From NCBI GenBank assembly GCA_946886475.1, contig CAMPIQ010000021.1:1-35416 (forward strand): 35,416 nucleotides of DNA. The letters are read 5' to 3'. Position numbers and translations under genes: made by a program. Within the stretch, counting starts at the first letter, position 1. Every line of letters begins with the position of its first letter. This DNA comes from an uncultured Chitinophagales bacterium (GTDB lineage Bacteria; Bacteroidota; Bacteroidia; Chitinophagales; Chitinophagaceae). Below, piece after piece: positions 15,439-23,300 of this stretch. The notes under the pieces are model-generated. The model made no database searches. It was not told the DNA's origin and saw only the letters and a list, made by a program, of their open reading frames with translations.

Positions 15439-15936
15439 TCAGGGAAGCGGGTTCTTTGGATAATCAAAGAACAGGAATTTCTTTTCTGCAGCTGAAAAAT
15501 CCTTCCAGCGCTCCGTATCTGCCTGCGCTGCAAATACCGCACAGGTTGGCATATCATCCACTCTTACATTGGTAAGCGATGAGGCAAATTCTGTGATGCC
15601 GGGATTATGGGAAAAAACAGCAATGGTGTCATATTTATCATCCATACTTTCAATGGTAGAAATAAATGCCTGTTGTGTAGCCAGGTAAAGATCATCAACC
15701 AGCAGGATCTCCTCTTTTTTTACATCAAATACTTCCGCAAAATATTTTGCGGTTTTTTTTGCTCTTTTAGCAGGGCTGGAAACAAAGAGGTCCACGTTGA
15801 TCTTCTTTTCTTTTAATCTTCCGGCCATCTCCGGCGCATCGGCTTTTCCTCTTTCATTCAATGGCCGGTCGAAGTCTGAAAGCCCTGGTGAATCCCAGCT
15901 GCTTTTTGCATGCCTGACAAGGATGAGTGTTTTCAT
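15439..15936 (-). CDS. sixA: SixA-type histidine phosphatase
   Basis: A 165-aa member of the histidine phosphatase superfamily. Catalytic residues: RHAKS with Arg8 and phospho-acceptor His9, Arg58 in SSPAKRAKKTA, and His110 in FSHNPG. The short length and missing large insert match SixA rather than phosphoglycerate mutase. In E. coli SixA dephosphorylates histidine-phosphotransfer domains; in Bacteroidota the substrate is not established, so the name is by family only. It lies downstream of PurF on the same strand across a 118-base spacer filled with degenerate GAACAG words. Confidence 0.87.
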   Translation of the reverse strand: MKTLILVRHAKSSWDSPGLSDFDRPLNERGKADAPEMAGRLKEKKINVDLFVSSPAKRAKKTAKYFAEVFDVKKEEILLVDDLYLATQQAFISTIESMDDKYDTIAVFSHNPGITEFASSLTNVRVDDMPTCAVFAAQADTERWKDFSAAEKKFLFFDYPKNPLP

Positions 15937-15966
15937 GGTGTGAAAATAGTGATAAACAACCTGGTT

Positions 15967-16056
15967 GAACAGAGAACAAGGAATGATTGAATGATGAACC
16001 AGGCTCTGAATGAATTTCCTGCTTCCCCTGGTCCCTGTTCTTCTGTTCCTCTGTTC
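15967..16056. repeat. Facing heptamer/octamer arrays (GAACAG / CTGTTC)
   Basis: Left array: GAACAGA (15967), GAACAAG (15974), GAATGAT (15981), one extra T, GAATGAT (15989), GAACCAG (15996), all in step of seven apart from the single slip. Right array: CTGTTC at 16035, 16043 and 16051, an exact step of eight, in reverse-complement sense to the left array. The last word overlaps the PurF stop codon (16055-16057). Confidence 0.65.
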
Positions 16057-17902
16057 AATACCCTCTCTGATTCTTCCCTTCCATATAATTCATAAAGGCT
16101 TTGTTCACTACCCGGTTGCCACCGGCAGTAGGATAGTTGCCGGTGAAATACCAGTCGCCCAGGTTATTCGGGCAGGCTTCGTGGAGGGATTCAATGGTCT
16201 GAAAGATCACATCCACCGGAAGGTTCAAATTGGGAGGAGTAATGAGCTGTGCTATTTTTTTTGTGATCTCTTCGTTTGTAAAAGATTTATATAGTTGTTT
16301 TACAACATTCACACTGTGCAGCTGGCTGTTGCGGTGAAGCTCCCTGCATTCAGTATACATATCCTGGAGAATGTGCTCCTTGTCGCGCTCCTTTAATAAT
16401 TCAACAGCTGCATTGAATGCAATGAAATCACCCAGCTTGCTCATATCAATGCCATAGCAATCGGGGTAACGGATCTGGGGCGAAGATGAAACAACCACAA
16501 TGCGTCTGGGTTCCAGCCTTGCCAGCATCCGTATGATACTTTCTTTAAGAGTTGTGCCTCTTACAATGGAATCATCTATCACCACCAGCGTGTCTACCCC
16601 TCTTTTTACCGTACCATAGGTGATGTCATAAACGTGTTGAACCATTTCATTACGCGATGAATCTTCTGTAATGAAGGTGCGCATCTTCACATCCTTGATG
16701 GCGATCTTTTCCATGCGCACTTTGCGGTTGATCATTTCATGCAGCTTCTCAGGGTCCACATTGTTGCCCCATGAAGAAATGCGCTCCACTTTGATGTTGT
16801 TGAGGTAATCCTCACAACCTTTTATCAAACCATAAAAAGCAACTTCTGCTGTATTGGGTATAAAAGAAAATATGGTATTCTTCAGATCAAAATCAATTGA
16901 CTCCAGTACCTGCCGGCTCAGGTTATACCCAAGTTTTTTTCTCTCACTGTATATTTTTTCATCGCTGCCTCTTGAAAAATATATACGTTCAAAACTGCAG
17001 GCCTTTCTTTCTTTTGGTTCAAGAACCTGTTCAATTTTTGCCACCCCGTTTTCAAGTACTATCAGTGCATTCCCGGGCATCAGTTCCTTTACTTCATTTT
17101 CACCAACGTTGAATGCGGTTCTGATAGCCGCCCTTTCGGAAGCCGCCACCACCACATCATCATTCATATAATAATAAGAAGGTCTTATACCATGGGCATC
17201 CCTGAAAACAAAACCAATTCCATTACCCGTCATTCCACCTACGTGAAAGCCGCCATCAAATAATTTCAAAGCCTTTTTCAATGCTCCTGCAATGTTTAAT
17301 TGCTGTGGAGATTCTTCATCTGCCTGCACTATAAAATGATGCAGCACTTCCATCATGGCAGCCAGATCGCTTTGCTTCTGGAACTCACCTGCATCAACAT
17401 TTACCAGCTCAAATAACTCGTCAGTATTTACCAGGTTGAAATTACCTGCAAGTGCCAGGTTCCGGGCTGGCACCGTATGGCGTTTTAAAAAAGGATGGCA
17501 GAATTCCACATTGTTCTTGCCCTGCGTTCCATACCGGAGGTGACCAAGAAGTAATTCACCTAAAAAGCTCAGATGACCCTTCATCAATCCGGCATGGTTT
17601 CCAAAATCCGGATTGAATTTCTGCAATTCATTGAACTCTTTACCGATCTGTTTAAAAATATCTGCTATTGATTGCTGCTCACTACTCCTGATCCTGGAAA
17701 GAAATGGGTACCCTGGCTCTACATTCATTTTTACAGTAGCAAGACCTGCACCATCCTGGCCACGGTTGTGCTGCTTTTCCATGAGCAGGTACATTTTATT
17801 CAAACCCCAGAGCACGGAGCCATATTTTTGATGGTAGTGAGAGAAGGACTTACGTAGCCTGATAAATGCAAGGCCACATTCATGTTTTATTGCGTCGCTC
17901 AT
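16055..17902 (-). CDS. purF: Amidophosphoribosyltransferase (PurF-type)
   Basis: A 615-aa enzyme for the first committed step of purine synthesis: transfer of the glutamine amide to PRPP. The N-terminal Ntn glutaminase begins with Cys9 (KHECGLAFIR), so eight residues must be removed for the cysteine to act as nucleophile. QHNRGQDGAGLA and RYGTQG are glutaminase landmarks. The phosphoribosyltransferase domain has the PRPP loop VVIDDSIVRGTT at about 437-448. It is longer than Bacillus or E. coli PurF (about 476-505 aa), with extra sequence in both domains, as is usual in the long Bacteroidota form. Near the C-terminus the WYFTGNYP segment lacks the paired CxxC I would expect for a Bacillus-like iron-sulfur cluster. 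Promoter box at 17941-17948. Confidence 0.9.
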   Translation of the reverse strand: MSDAIKHECGLAFIRLRKSFSHYHQKYGSVLWGLNKMYLLMEKQHNRGQDGAGLATVKMNVEPGYPFLSRIRSSEQQSIADIFKQIGKEFNELQKFNPDFGNHAGLMKGHLSFLGELLLGHLRYGTQGKNNVEFCHPFLKRHTVPARNLALAGNFNLVNTDELFELVNVDAGEFQKQSDLAAMMEVLHHFIVQADEESPQQLNIAGALKKALKLFDGGFHVGGMTGNGIGFVFRDAHGIRPSYYYMNDDVVVAASERAAIRTAFNVGENEVKELMPGNALIVLENGVAKIEQVLEPKERKACSFERIYFSRGSDEKIYSERKKLGYNLSRQVLESIDFDLKNTIFSFIPNTAEVAFYGLIKGCEDYLNNIKVERISSWGNNVDPEKLHEMINRKVRMEKIAIKDVKMRTFITEDSSRNEMVQHVYDITYGTVKRGVDTLVVIDDSIVRGTTLKESIIRMLARLEPRRIVVVSSSPQIRYPDCYGIDMSKLGDFIAFNAAVELLKERDKEHILQDMYTECRELHRNSQLHSVNVVKQLYKSFTNEEITKKIAQLITPPNLNLPVDVIFQTIESLHEACPNNLGDWYFTGNYPTAGGNRVVNKAFMNYMEGKNQRGY

Positions 17903-17940
17903 TGGCTGTAAAAAGTCTGCATGGGCAGCAGAACAGGCCG

Positions 17941-17948
17941 CAAATTTA
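17941..17948 (-). promoter_or_regulatory. Putative -7 box for purF (TAAATTTG)
   Basis: Exact TAnnTTTG on the reverse strand, seven bases after the histidine-kinase stop and 38 bases before the purF ATG. No clear -33 TTG. Confidence 0.5.
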
Positions 17949-17955
17949 GGTCAAT

Positions 17956-20900
17956 CTATGTTAAGCTTATCGGAAGAGTTGTATCTGCCGTATTTAATTT
18001 AGGGTGGGGAAAGATCACTTTAAGAAGACAACCTTTACCAGGTGCGGTGATCACCTGCTTTTTACCTCCGAATAATTCAGCACGGTTAGCTATATTAATA
18101 AATCCTAATCCTTTCCTGACCTTTTTGGGATCAAAGCCCTTTCCATCATCTTTTATGGTAAGTGAAACCTGGTTGTTATTCTCTTTTAAACAGATTTGAA
18201 CATGAGAAGCGCCAGCGTGTTTTATTATATTATTCAGCTGCTCCTGAATGATGCGGAATATGGTAAGCTTCTGATTTTCCGGAAAAACTTCTTCATCAAA
18301 TTCCAGGTATTCAAATTCAATTTCCATTAACTGTGTCCTCGACATGGATTCAATCAGTTCGGTGATCGATTCTATCAACCCCAGGTCCTGTAATGTGGAA
18401 GGCACAAGTGACCTGGACATTGCCCTGATCTCATTGATCACATCTCCAACACCCTTCAGGGCCATGCTTACCATTTCATTGGTAGTGTCGTCAGCTGTGG
18501 ATTTGGCCAGGTCCAGAAAAAGTTTGATGGTGGTTAATTGTTGCCCTATGTTATCATGAAGTTCCTTCCCGATCTCACGGCGCTCTGCTTCCTGTCCATC
18601 GAGTGTGGCCTGCGTTAACTGGCGCTGGTGTGAAATTGTTTCTGACACCAGTTTCTGTTCAAGTTTCTTTCTTTCCGTGATATTTAATACCGATGCCACC
18701 ACATGCGTAATCTCTCCTTTATCATCAATAAATGGATCACAATTCACCAATATCCAGATATTTTCGTTTGTACGCGGATGTGATACCCCGATCACGAAAT
18801 CCTTTACAGGTTTTTTTGTTCTGATGGAACTGGTTAAAGGCCTGTCTTCATAATTGATATGTTCTCCACGCTCATTAATCATGTTTTTATTCAGGATGTC
18901 GTAAACACTTTTCCCGACTATCTCTTCAATTGGCATGGAAACCTCCTGGGCAAGGGCCTTATTACAAAGTAAGATCTCTTCATTTTTGTTTGTGAGAAAA
19001 ACACCCACCTGAAGATCGCGTATCAGGTCTCTGAATCGCTTTTCACTTTCTTTTAAAGCATCCTTCGCCTGCTTACGCAGGGTATCGTCGTGAAAATAAA
19101 TTACAATGCTATCAATGCCTGGCTTGTTCAGCATATTATGGCCACGCACCGAACACCATTGCCAGTCACTATTTTTCTTTTTCAACCTTACAGTGATAAA
19201 CTTCACTTCAGGATTTTCAATAACCTCTTTTTGAAAAGATTGAGCAGCCCATAACAGGTCGTCTGGATGAACAAATTCAAAGGAATTTTTTCCAATCAGT
19301 TCATCTACATTGTAACCCAAAACATTTTTTACAGAGGGAGAAGAAAAAGTGATCAGGCCTTCCACATTTACCAGTATCATTCCATCAAGCGAATCGGCAA
19401 TCAATGTGCGGTAAAACTCCTCGCTCTTCCGCATTTCTTCCTGGGCCTGTTTCATTTCGCTTATATCTTTTCCAACTGCCAGGTAGCCTATCCTGTTATT
19501 CTTGTCATCACGTATTTCTTTTATGCTGTGAAGAAAATGTTTTTTGTCGCCCGTCTTAGTGATCACAGACACTTCACCTTTCCAGATCCCAAAATTCTGC
19601 AATCTGAAAATCACAGTTTCAATATTTGTTCCTACAAAATCAAAACGAAGCAATTCATCCATTCTTTTATCAATGACCTCGGATTCGGTGATACCATAAT
19701 AAAATTCAGCTGAGGCATTCAGACTGATCACTTTGAAATCAAGGGATGTTGAGATAATTACGTCTGAAACATTTTCCAGGATGATGGCATTATAATGAAG
19801 CTGATGCTCCTTTTGTTTCTGGTCTTCTATATCTACAACTGAACCGATATAACCAATAAAAACACCATCCGACATACGGGGCACGCTAACATCATGCACC
19901 CATCTGAAATTGCCGTCCTTGTGCAGGAGGCGGTAGGTAAGGGTAATTTCTTTTCTTTGATTGAAGGCCCTGGAAAATTCCGCCTTAGCGTTTATCAGGT
20001 CATCTTTATGAACGAGGTGTGCCCAGCCGCCCGGGTTTCCTGTAATATCAACACCGGTAAAATCGAGCCATTTGTTATTGATATAGGTGGTGATATTCTC
20101 TTCGTTGCTCATCCAGATCATCACAGGCGAAGAATCGGCCATTTCCCTGAAGCGGTTTTCGCTTTCAACTAATCTTGACTCAGCCTGTTTTCTGTCAGAG
20201 ATATCCTTTGAAGAAACAAGAAATCCCAATGGAGCACCATTGGCATCCTTCATTAATTTGAAGCTGGACATCAGGGTAATTACTTTACCATCCGTGGGCC
20301 TGGTAAAATAGGATTCACCGGTCCACTCTCCGGTAGTTGAAATGATCTCCCTGATTTCTTCCCTTGTGGCATCTATATACCTTATGGTAATAAAATCATT
20401 CAGGTTTTTCCCGATTATCTGTTCAGCAGTAATGCCATAGATCCTTTCTGCTGACTTATTCCATGTTACAGGATTATAATTGATGTCGGCTGCAGTAAGT
20501 ATATCCGAAGTCTGTTCAACAAGGTTGGCAAGAAGCTGAAGATACTCTTCAGTTTTCTTCTTTTCTGTTACATCCTGCTGAGTACCCCAGATTCGTTTGA
20601 GGTAACCATTTTCAATTACGCCTATAGCATTATTCAAAAAAAATTTATCTTCTCCAAACCTGTTCTTCTCCTGAGAAATGGCATTATTGATCCTGAATCC
20701 GTTATCCACACATTGTTTAAAAAATTCAAGATTGGCAGGAGCATCGAAATCCAAAATCTGTTCAGATAAAATACCAATCAGTTCTCCGGCCCTTTCGAAA
20801 CCATACATCCTTGCCATGGAATCATTACATTCAGATATATAACTGTACTTCTTTGCATGTTCAATAATGTCCTGCAGGGCTATATCGCATTTTACAGGAA

Positions 20901-21360
20901 TTGAAAACTCCTGGCAATAAATTCCATCAGCACTATAATCAATATAGGTTTTATAGCGCGTTCTTTCCTCTTCAATTTTTTGTTCCCTGATTACATTGTG
21001 CGTTGTGTTGATGCAGCTAACCTGGTAACATAATTTTCCGTCGTATTGAAAACTGCTCAGATACAGTTCTACAAAAACCAGTTCGCCTCTTACAGTTGAA
21101 AATGTATAATTATCCTTGTGAGGAATAATACCTGCTGATATTTTTTGAAAAAAGGAGATCCTGCTTACTTCGGTAAAAAAATCCAGAAAATCCCTGCCGG
21201 CATGTACACTATCATCACCCAGTTGTTCAAGGGTTGCCTCGTTATTGTAAAGTATCGAAAAATTTTCTGCATTAATGATCCATGTTGGAATGGGATGTGC
21301 TTTTAGGAGAGCAAAATCATCAGGTTGAGATGCATTAGCAGAGATCAAAGGGAAAGGCAT
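17956..21360 (-). CDS. Multi-PAS soluble sensor histidine kinase (HisKA_3 / NarL-type)
   Basis: An 1134-aa kinase without signal peptide or membrane helix, so cytoplasmic. I count about seven PAS-like segments in a row: roughly 10-115, 140-265, 275-393, 397-518, 522-640, 643-763 and 767-898, most ending in the SxxDIS/DIT.RKxAE linker (for example SSKDISDRKQAE, GKDISEMKQAQ, NITERKKLEQ). The transmitter starts with ERREIGKELHDNIGQQL, phospho-acceptor His935, the HisKA_3 type that pairs with NarL-family regulators. The ATPase domain has the N box EQLNNIIKHAGAS, G1 DDGKGFD and G2 GLGFINIANR. All key residues are present. No response regulator lies beside it, so it is an orphan in this window. Ligands of the PAS domains are unknown. 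Confidence 0.93.
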   Translation of the reverse strand: MPFPLISANASQPDDFALLKAHPIPTWIINAENFSILYNNEATLEQLGDDSVHAGRDFLDFFTEVSRISFFQKISAGIIPHKDNYTFSTVRGELVFVELYLSSFQYDGKLCYQVSCINTTHNVIREQKIEEERTRYKTYIDYSADGIYCQEFSIPVKCDIALQDIIEHAKKYSYISECNDSMARMYGFERAGELIGILSEQILDFDAPANLEFFKQCVDNGFRINNAISQEKNRFGEDKFFLNNAIGVIENGYLKRIWGTQQDVTEKKKTEEYLQLLANLVEQTSDILTAADINYNPVTWNKSAERIYGITAEQIIGKNLNDFITIRYIDATREEIREIISTTGEWTGESYFTRPTDGKVITLMSSFKLMKDANGAPLGFLVSSKDISDRKQAESRLVESENRFREMADSSPVMIWMSNEENITTYINNKWLDFTGVDITGNPGGWAHLVHKDDLINAKAEFSRAFNQRKEITLTYRLLHKDGNFRWVHDVSVPRMSDGVFIGYIGSVVDIEDQKQKEHQLHYNAIILENVSDVIISTSLDFKVISLNASAEFYYGITESEVIDKRMDELLRFDFVGTNIETVIFRLQNFGIWKGEVSVITKTGDKKHFLHSIKEIRDDKNNRIGYLAVGKDISEMKQAQEEMRKSEEFYRTLIADSLDGMILVNVEGLITFSSPSVKNVLGYNVDELIGKNSFEFVHPDDLLWAAQSFQKEVIENPEVKFITVRLKKKNSDWQWCSVRGHNMLNKPGIDSIVIYFHDDTLRKQAKDALKESEKRFRDLIRDLQVGVFLTNKNEEILLCNKALAQEVSMPIEEIVGKSVYDILNKNMINERGEHINYEDRPLTSSIRTKKPVKDFVIGVSHPRTNENIWILVNCDPFIDDKGEITHVVASVLNITERKKLEQKLVSETISHQRQLTQATLDGQEAERREIGKELHDNIGQQLTTIKLFLDLAKSTADDTTNEMVSMALKGVGDVINEIRAMSRSLVPSTLQDLGLIESITELIESMSRTQLMEIEFEYLEFDEEVFPENQKLTIFRIIQEQLNNIIKHAGASHVQICLKENNNQVSLTIKDDGKGFDPKKVRKGLGFINIANRAELFGGKKQVITAPGKGCLLKVIFPHPKLNTADTTLPISLT

Positions 21361-21410
21361 TGGATTGATAAGTCACTTTATGAAAGGTAATAAAGATAGA
21401 TTCAAAATAA

Positions 21411-21435
21411 AAAACCCGGTTATATTCCGGGTTTT
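21411..21435 (-). terminator. Rho-independent terminator after the SurA-like gene
   Basis: Perfect 9-bp inverted repeat AAAACCCGG (21411-21419) / CCGGGTTTT (21427-21435), loop of seven. On the reverse strand the right arm ends in a T-rich tract (TTTTTTATTTTG), 24 bases after the SurA-like stop. It separates that gene from the kinase. Confidence 0.88.
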
Positions 21436-21459
21436 ATTATATATCATTAAGCATTTCCT

Positions 21460-22827
21460 TTACTTAGAAGCGAGGTCTGCCTGATTTGTCCATTTTTTCA
21501 ATTGCGGACAATCAGCATCTACCGTATCGATCATGATGTAATAATCCTTAATGTGATCGGCCAGCCATTTTTCCATAGCGAAGTATTTTTTTTCTTCGAG
21601 GGCGGCCTGCTGTATCTTGTTATAATCATCACGGATATTCATGACGTGGGGTTCTGATCTTGATTTCAGATAAATGATCCGAACACCCTGTTTTTGAGTT
21701 TGCGGATCGGTGTATACCTGTGGCTGGGAATATTCACCAATTTTCAAATTACCAAGCGTGGTAACGATATCCTTATCCAGTTCATCAATCCTGTTGTAGG
21801 TATCACCATCCTGGCTAATGATCAGCGGACCATAATAATCCTGCATTTCAATCTCGCTGTATTTATCAACGGCTGCATTAAAATCAATGGTTCCTGCAAT
21901 CAGCATGGAACGTACAGAATCAAGTTTTGACAGACCTGCATTGATCTCATCCTGTGTTACCGGTGGCACTTTCAATATATGGCGGATGATGGCATCATCT
22001 CCATTGCGCTGCACCATTTGTATAATGTGGTATCCGAATTTTGATTTGATGATGGGAGATATTTCTCCTTCTTTCAATCTAAAGCTTGCTCTGAGAAACT
22101 CAGGGTCCCAGGATTTTTCATTCCTGTTCAACTGGTATTGGCCACCCCTGTCCTTGGAACCCGGATCGTCGGAGTATCTTTTGGCAGCATTTTCGAAAGT
22201 GATCCTTTTTTCATCTATCATCTTCCTGTAGTTGGTCAGCTCATTGATGGCGTATTGTTCCAGGTCCTTTGATGCTTTTGGAAATATCGCGATCTGTCCC
22301 ACTTCAAGTTCCGATTCAAAAAAGGGAAGGCTGTCCTTGGGTATGCGGTCGAAATAAATTTTTACTTCCGCAGGTGTGATCCTTACAATGTCAAGGATCT
22401 TGGCCTGCATAGCTTCCGCCAGTTTTCTTTCTCTTACCGATTCCCTTGCATCATCCTTGATCTGGTAAATAGATTTACCTGCCAGTTGTTCTACCGCTTC
22501 CTGGCTACCATAGGTTCTGATGAAATCGCGGACCCTCATGTCAAGATCTGCTTCCACTTCTTCCTCGGTCACCACCAAAGAATCTTTCATTGCCTGCAGC
22601 ATCAGCACTTTTGAAACAAGTGATTGCTCCAGTATCTGGCATTCAGCACCCTCAGGAATGGTACCACCCTGGCGTGCAATATCTGCAATAGCATTTTTAA
22701 TATCCGAATACAGGATGATATGGTCTCCCACGATGCCAACGATCTTGTCGGCTACGATCTTTTTTGGCTGGGCCATAGCAGGAATCACCATTAAAAAAGC
22801 AAAAGCAATGAAGAGGAGCTTTTTCAT
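21460..22827 (-). CDS. surA: SurA-like periplasmic peptidylprolyl isomerase
   Basis: A 455-aa exported chaperone, close to the E. coli SurA length (428). Signal peptide 1-19 (IPAMAQ). The SurA N-terminal helical domain starts at IVADKIVGIVGDHIILYSDIKNAI and includes the buried QILEQSLVSKVLMLQAMKDS helix. A parvulin domain at about 175-272 has FENAAKRYSDDPGSKDRGGQYQ and KSKFGYHIIQMVQ. A second, divergent parvulin-like part covers about 275-375. Role by family: escorting unfolded beta-barrel proteins to the BAM complex. It has its own -7 box and terminator, so it is probably transcribed alone. It is the second parvulin chaperone of this window, after 387-2321. Confidence 0.9.
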   Translation of the reverse strand: MKKLLFIAFAFLMVIPAMAQPKKIVADKIVGIVGDHIILYSDIKNAIADIARQGGTIPEGAECQILEQSLVSKVLMLQAMKDSLVVTEEEVEADLDMRVRDFIRTYGSQEAVEQLAGKSIYQIKDDARESVRERKLAEAMQAKILDIVRITPAEVKIYFDRIPKDSLPFFESELEVGQIAIFPKASKDLEQYAINELTNYRKMIDEKRITFENAAKRYSDDPGSKDRGGQYQLNRNEKSWDPEFLRASFRLKEGEISPIIKSKFGYHIIQMVQRNGDDAIIRHILKVPPVTQDEINAGLSKLDSVRSMLIAGTIDFNAAVDKYSEIEMQDYYGPLIISQDGDTYNRIDELDKDIVTTLGNLKIGEYSQPQVYTDPQTQKQGVRIIYLKSRSEPHVMNIRDDYNKIQQAALEEKKYFAMEKWLADHIKDYYIMIDTVDADCPQLKKWTNQADLASK

Positions 22828-22843
22828 AATAAAGAAATGTGGT

Positions 22844-22851
22844 CAAATTTA
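22844..22851 (-). promoter_or_regulatory. Putative -7 box for the SurA-like gene (TAAATTTG)
   Basis: Exact TAnnTTTG on the reverse strand, 16 bases before the ATG. Same octamer as upstream of purF. No obvious -33 TTG. Confidence 0.55.
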
Positions 22852-22871
22852 GCTTTAGTTAAGAGAAAAAG

Positions 22872-22885
22872 GTGAGGTGTGAGGG
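22872..22885. repeat. Tandem heptamer GTGAGGT/GTGAGGG
   Basis: Two units of seven bases differing at the last position, in the surA leader region. Short, and supported mainly by the other arrays. Confidence 0.35.
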
Positions 22886-23158
22886 GGATTAACAAATATT
22901 TGAAGGCGGTATGGGCTGATGGTCAAATCATCCCTTGGGATTCTAAACGTTGAATGCAAGTGACCAATGAAAAGACCACCGCCTCCATGATCTTGCCATT
23001 AAGCAGGACAAGGTCAAAAAGGATGGACTGGTTCTTAGGCCGTTTACAATCGACATCCAGATCCCTGCGGGATGACAAGTTCATGGGGGGTGCGATTATA
23101 ATACAACTGAGGCCGGAAGACAGGTTCAGGGGTGGTTTACCAAAGTGGATGACCATGC

Positions 23159-23190
23159 AAAAAAAGAAGGAATAGTGAAAACTATTCCTT
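23159..23190 (-). terminator. Rho-independent terminator of the rimP-nusA-infB operon
   Basis: Perfect 10-bp inverted repeat (23167-23176 / 23181-23190; arms AAGGAATAGT and ACTATTCCTT) with a four-base loop. On the reverse strand it is followed by C and seven T. It lies 110 bases after the infB stop. Confidence 0.9.
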
Positions 23191-23215
23191 CCATATTCAA
23201 ATGATTTAATCTTCA

Positions 23216-23250
23216 GACTATTGACTCAAGATTCCAGACTCAAAACTCCA
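23216..23250. repeat. Five-unit heptamer array (GACTCAA type)
   Basis: Contiguous units in exact step of seven: GACTATT at 23216, GACTCAA at 23223, GATTCCA at 23230, GACTCAA at 23237, AACTCCA at 23244. It lies between the infB stop and its terminator, so it would be in the 3' untranslated RNA. Confidence 0.6.
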
Positions 23251-23286
23251 CGTCTGCCCTTCCTGTATTGGTGCATACACTGAACT

Positions 23287-23300
23287 ATTGCCAATTGCCT
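23287..23300. repeat. ATTGCC word pair at the infB stop codon
   Basis: ATTGCCA and ATTGCCT, step of seven, directly adjoining the infB stop (23300-23302 on the + strand). Confidence 0.45.

Larger units (their letters stand above)
22828..23299. other. 472-base intergenic region with promoter, palindrome, word arrays and terminator
   Basis: No convincing gene. From left to right: surA leader and -7 box (22844-22851), tandem GTGAGGT/GTGAGGG (22872-22885), a palindrome ATCCC-TGC-GGGAT at 23061-23073 inside a context like the dispersed GGGATGAC elements, the infB-side terminator (23159-23190), a five-unit GACTCAA-type array (23216-23250), and ATTGCC words against the infB stop. Two overlapping frames on opposite strands (22923-23156 and 22954-23175) have no protein-like composition. 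The middle part, 22890-23155, otherwise shows nothing I can identify. Confidence 0.6.

Noticed and set aside
22954..23175. 73-aa frame (+) and overlapping 77-aa frame (-, 22923-23156)
   Set aside because: No start context, no protein-like composition, and both cross a palindrome and terminator.
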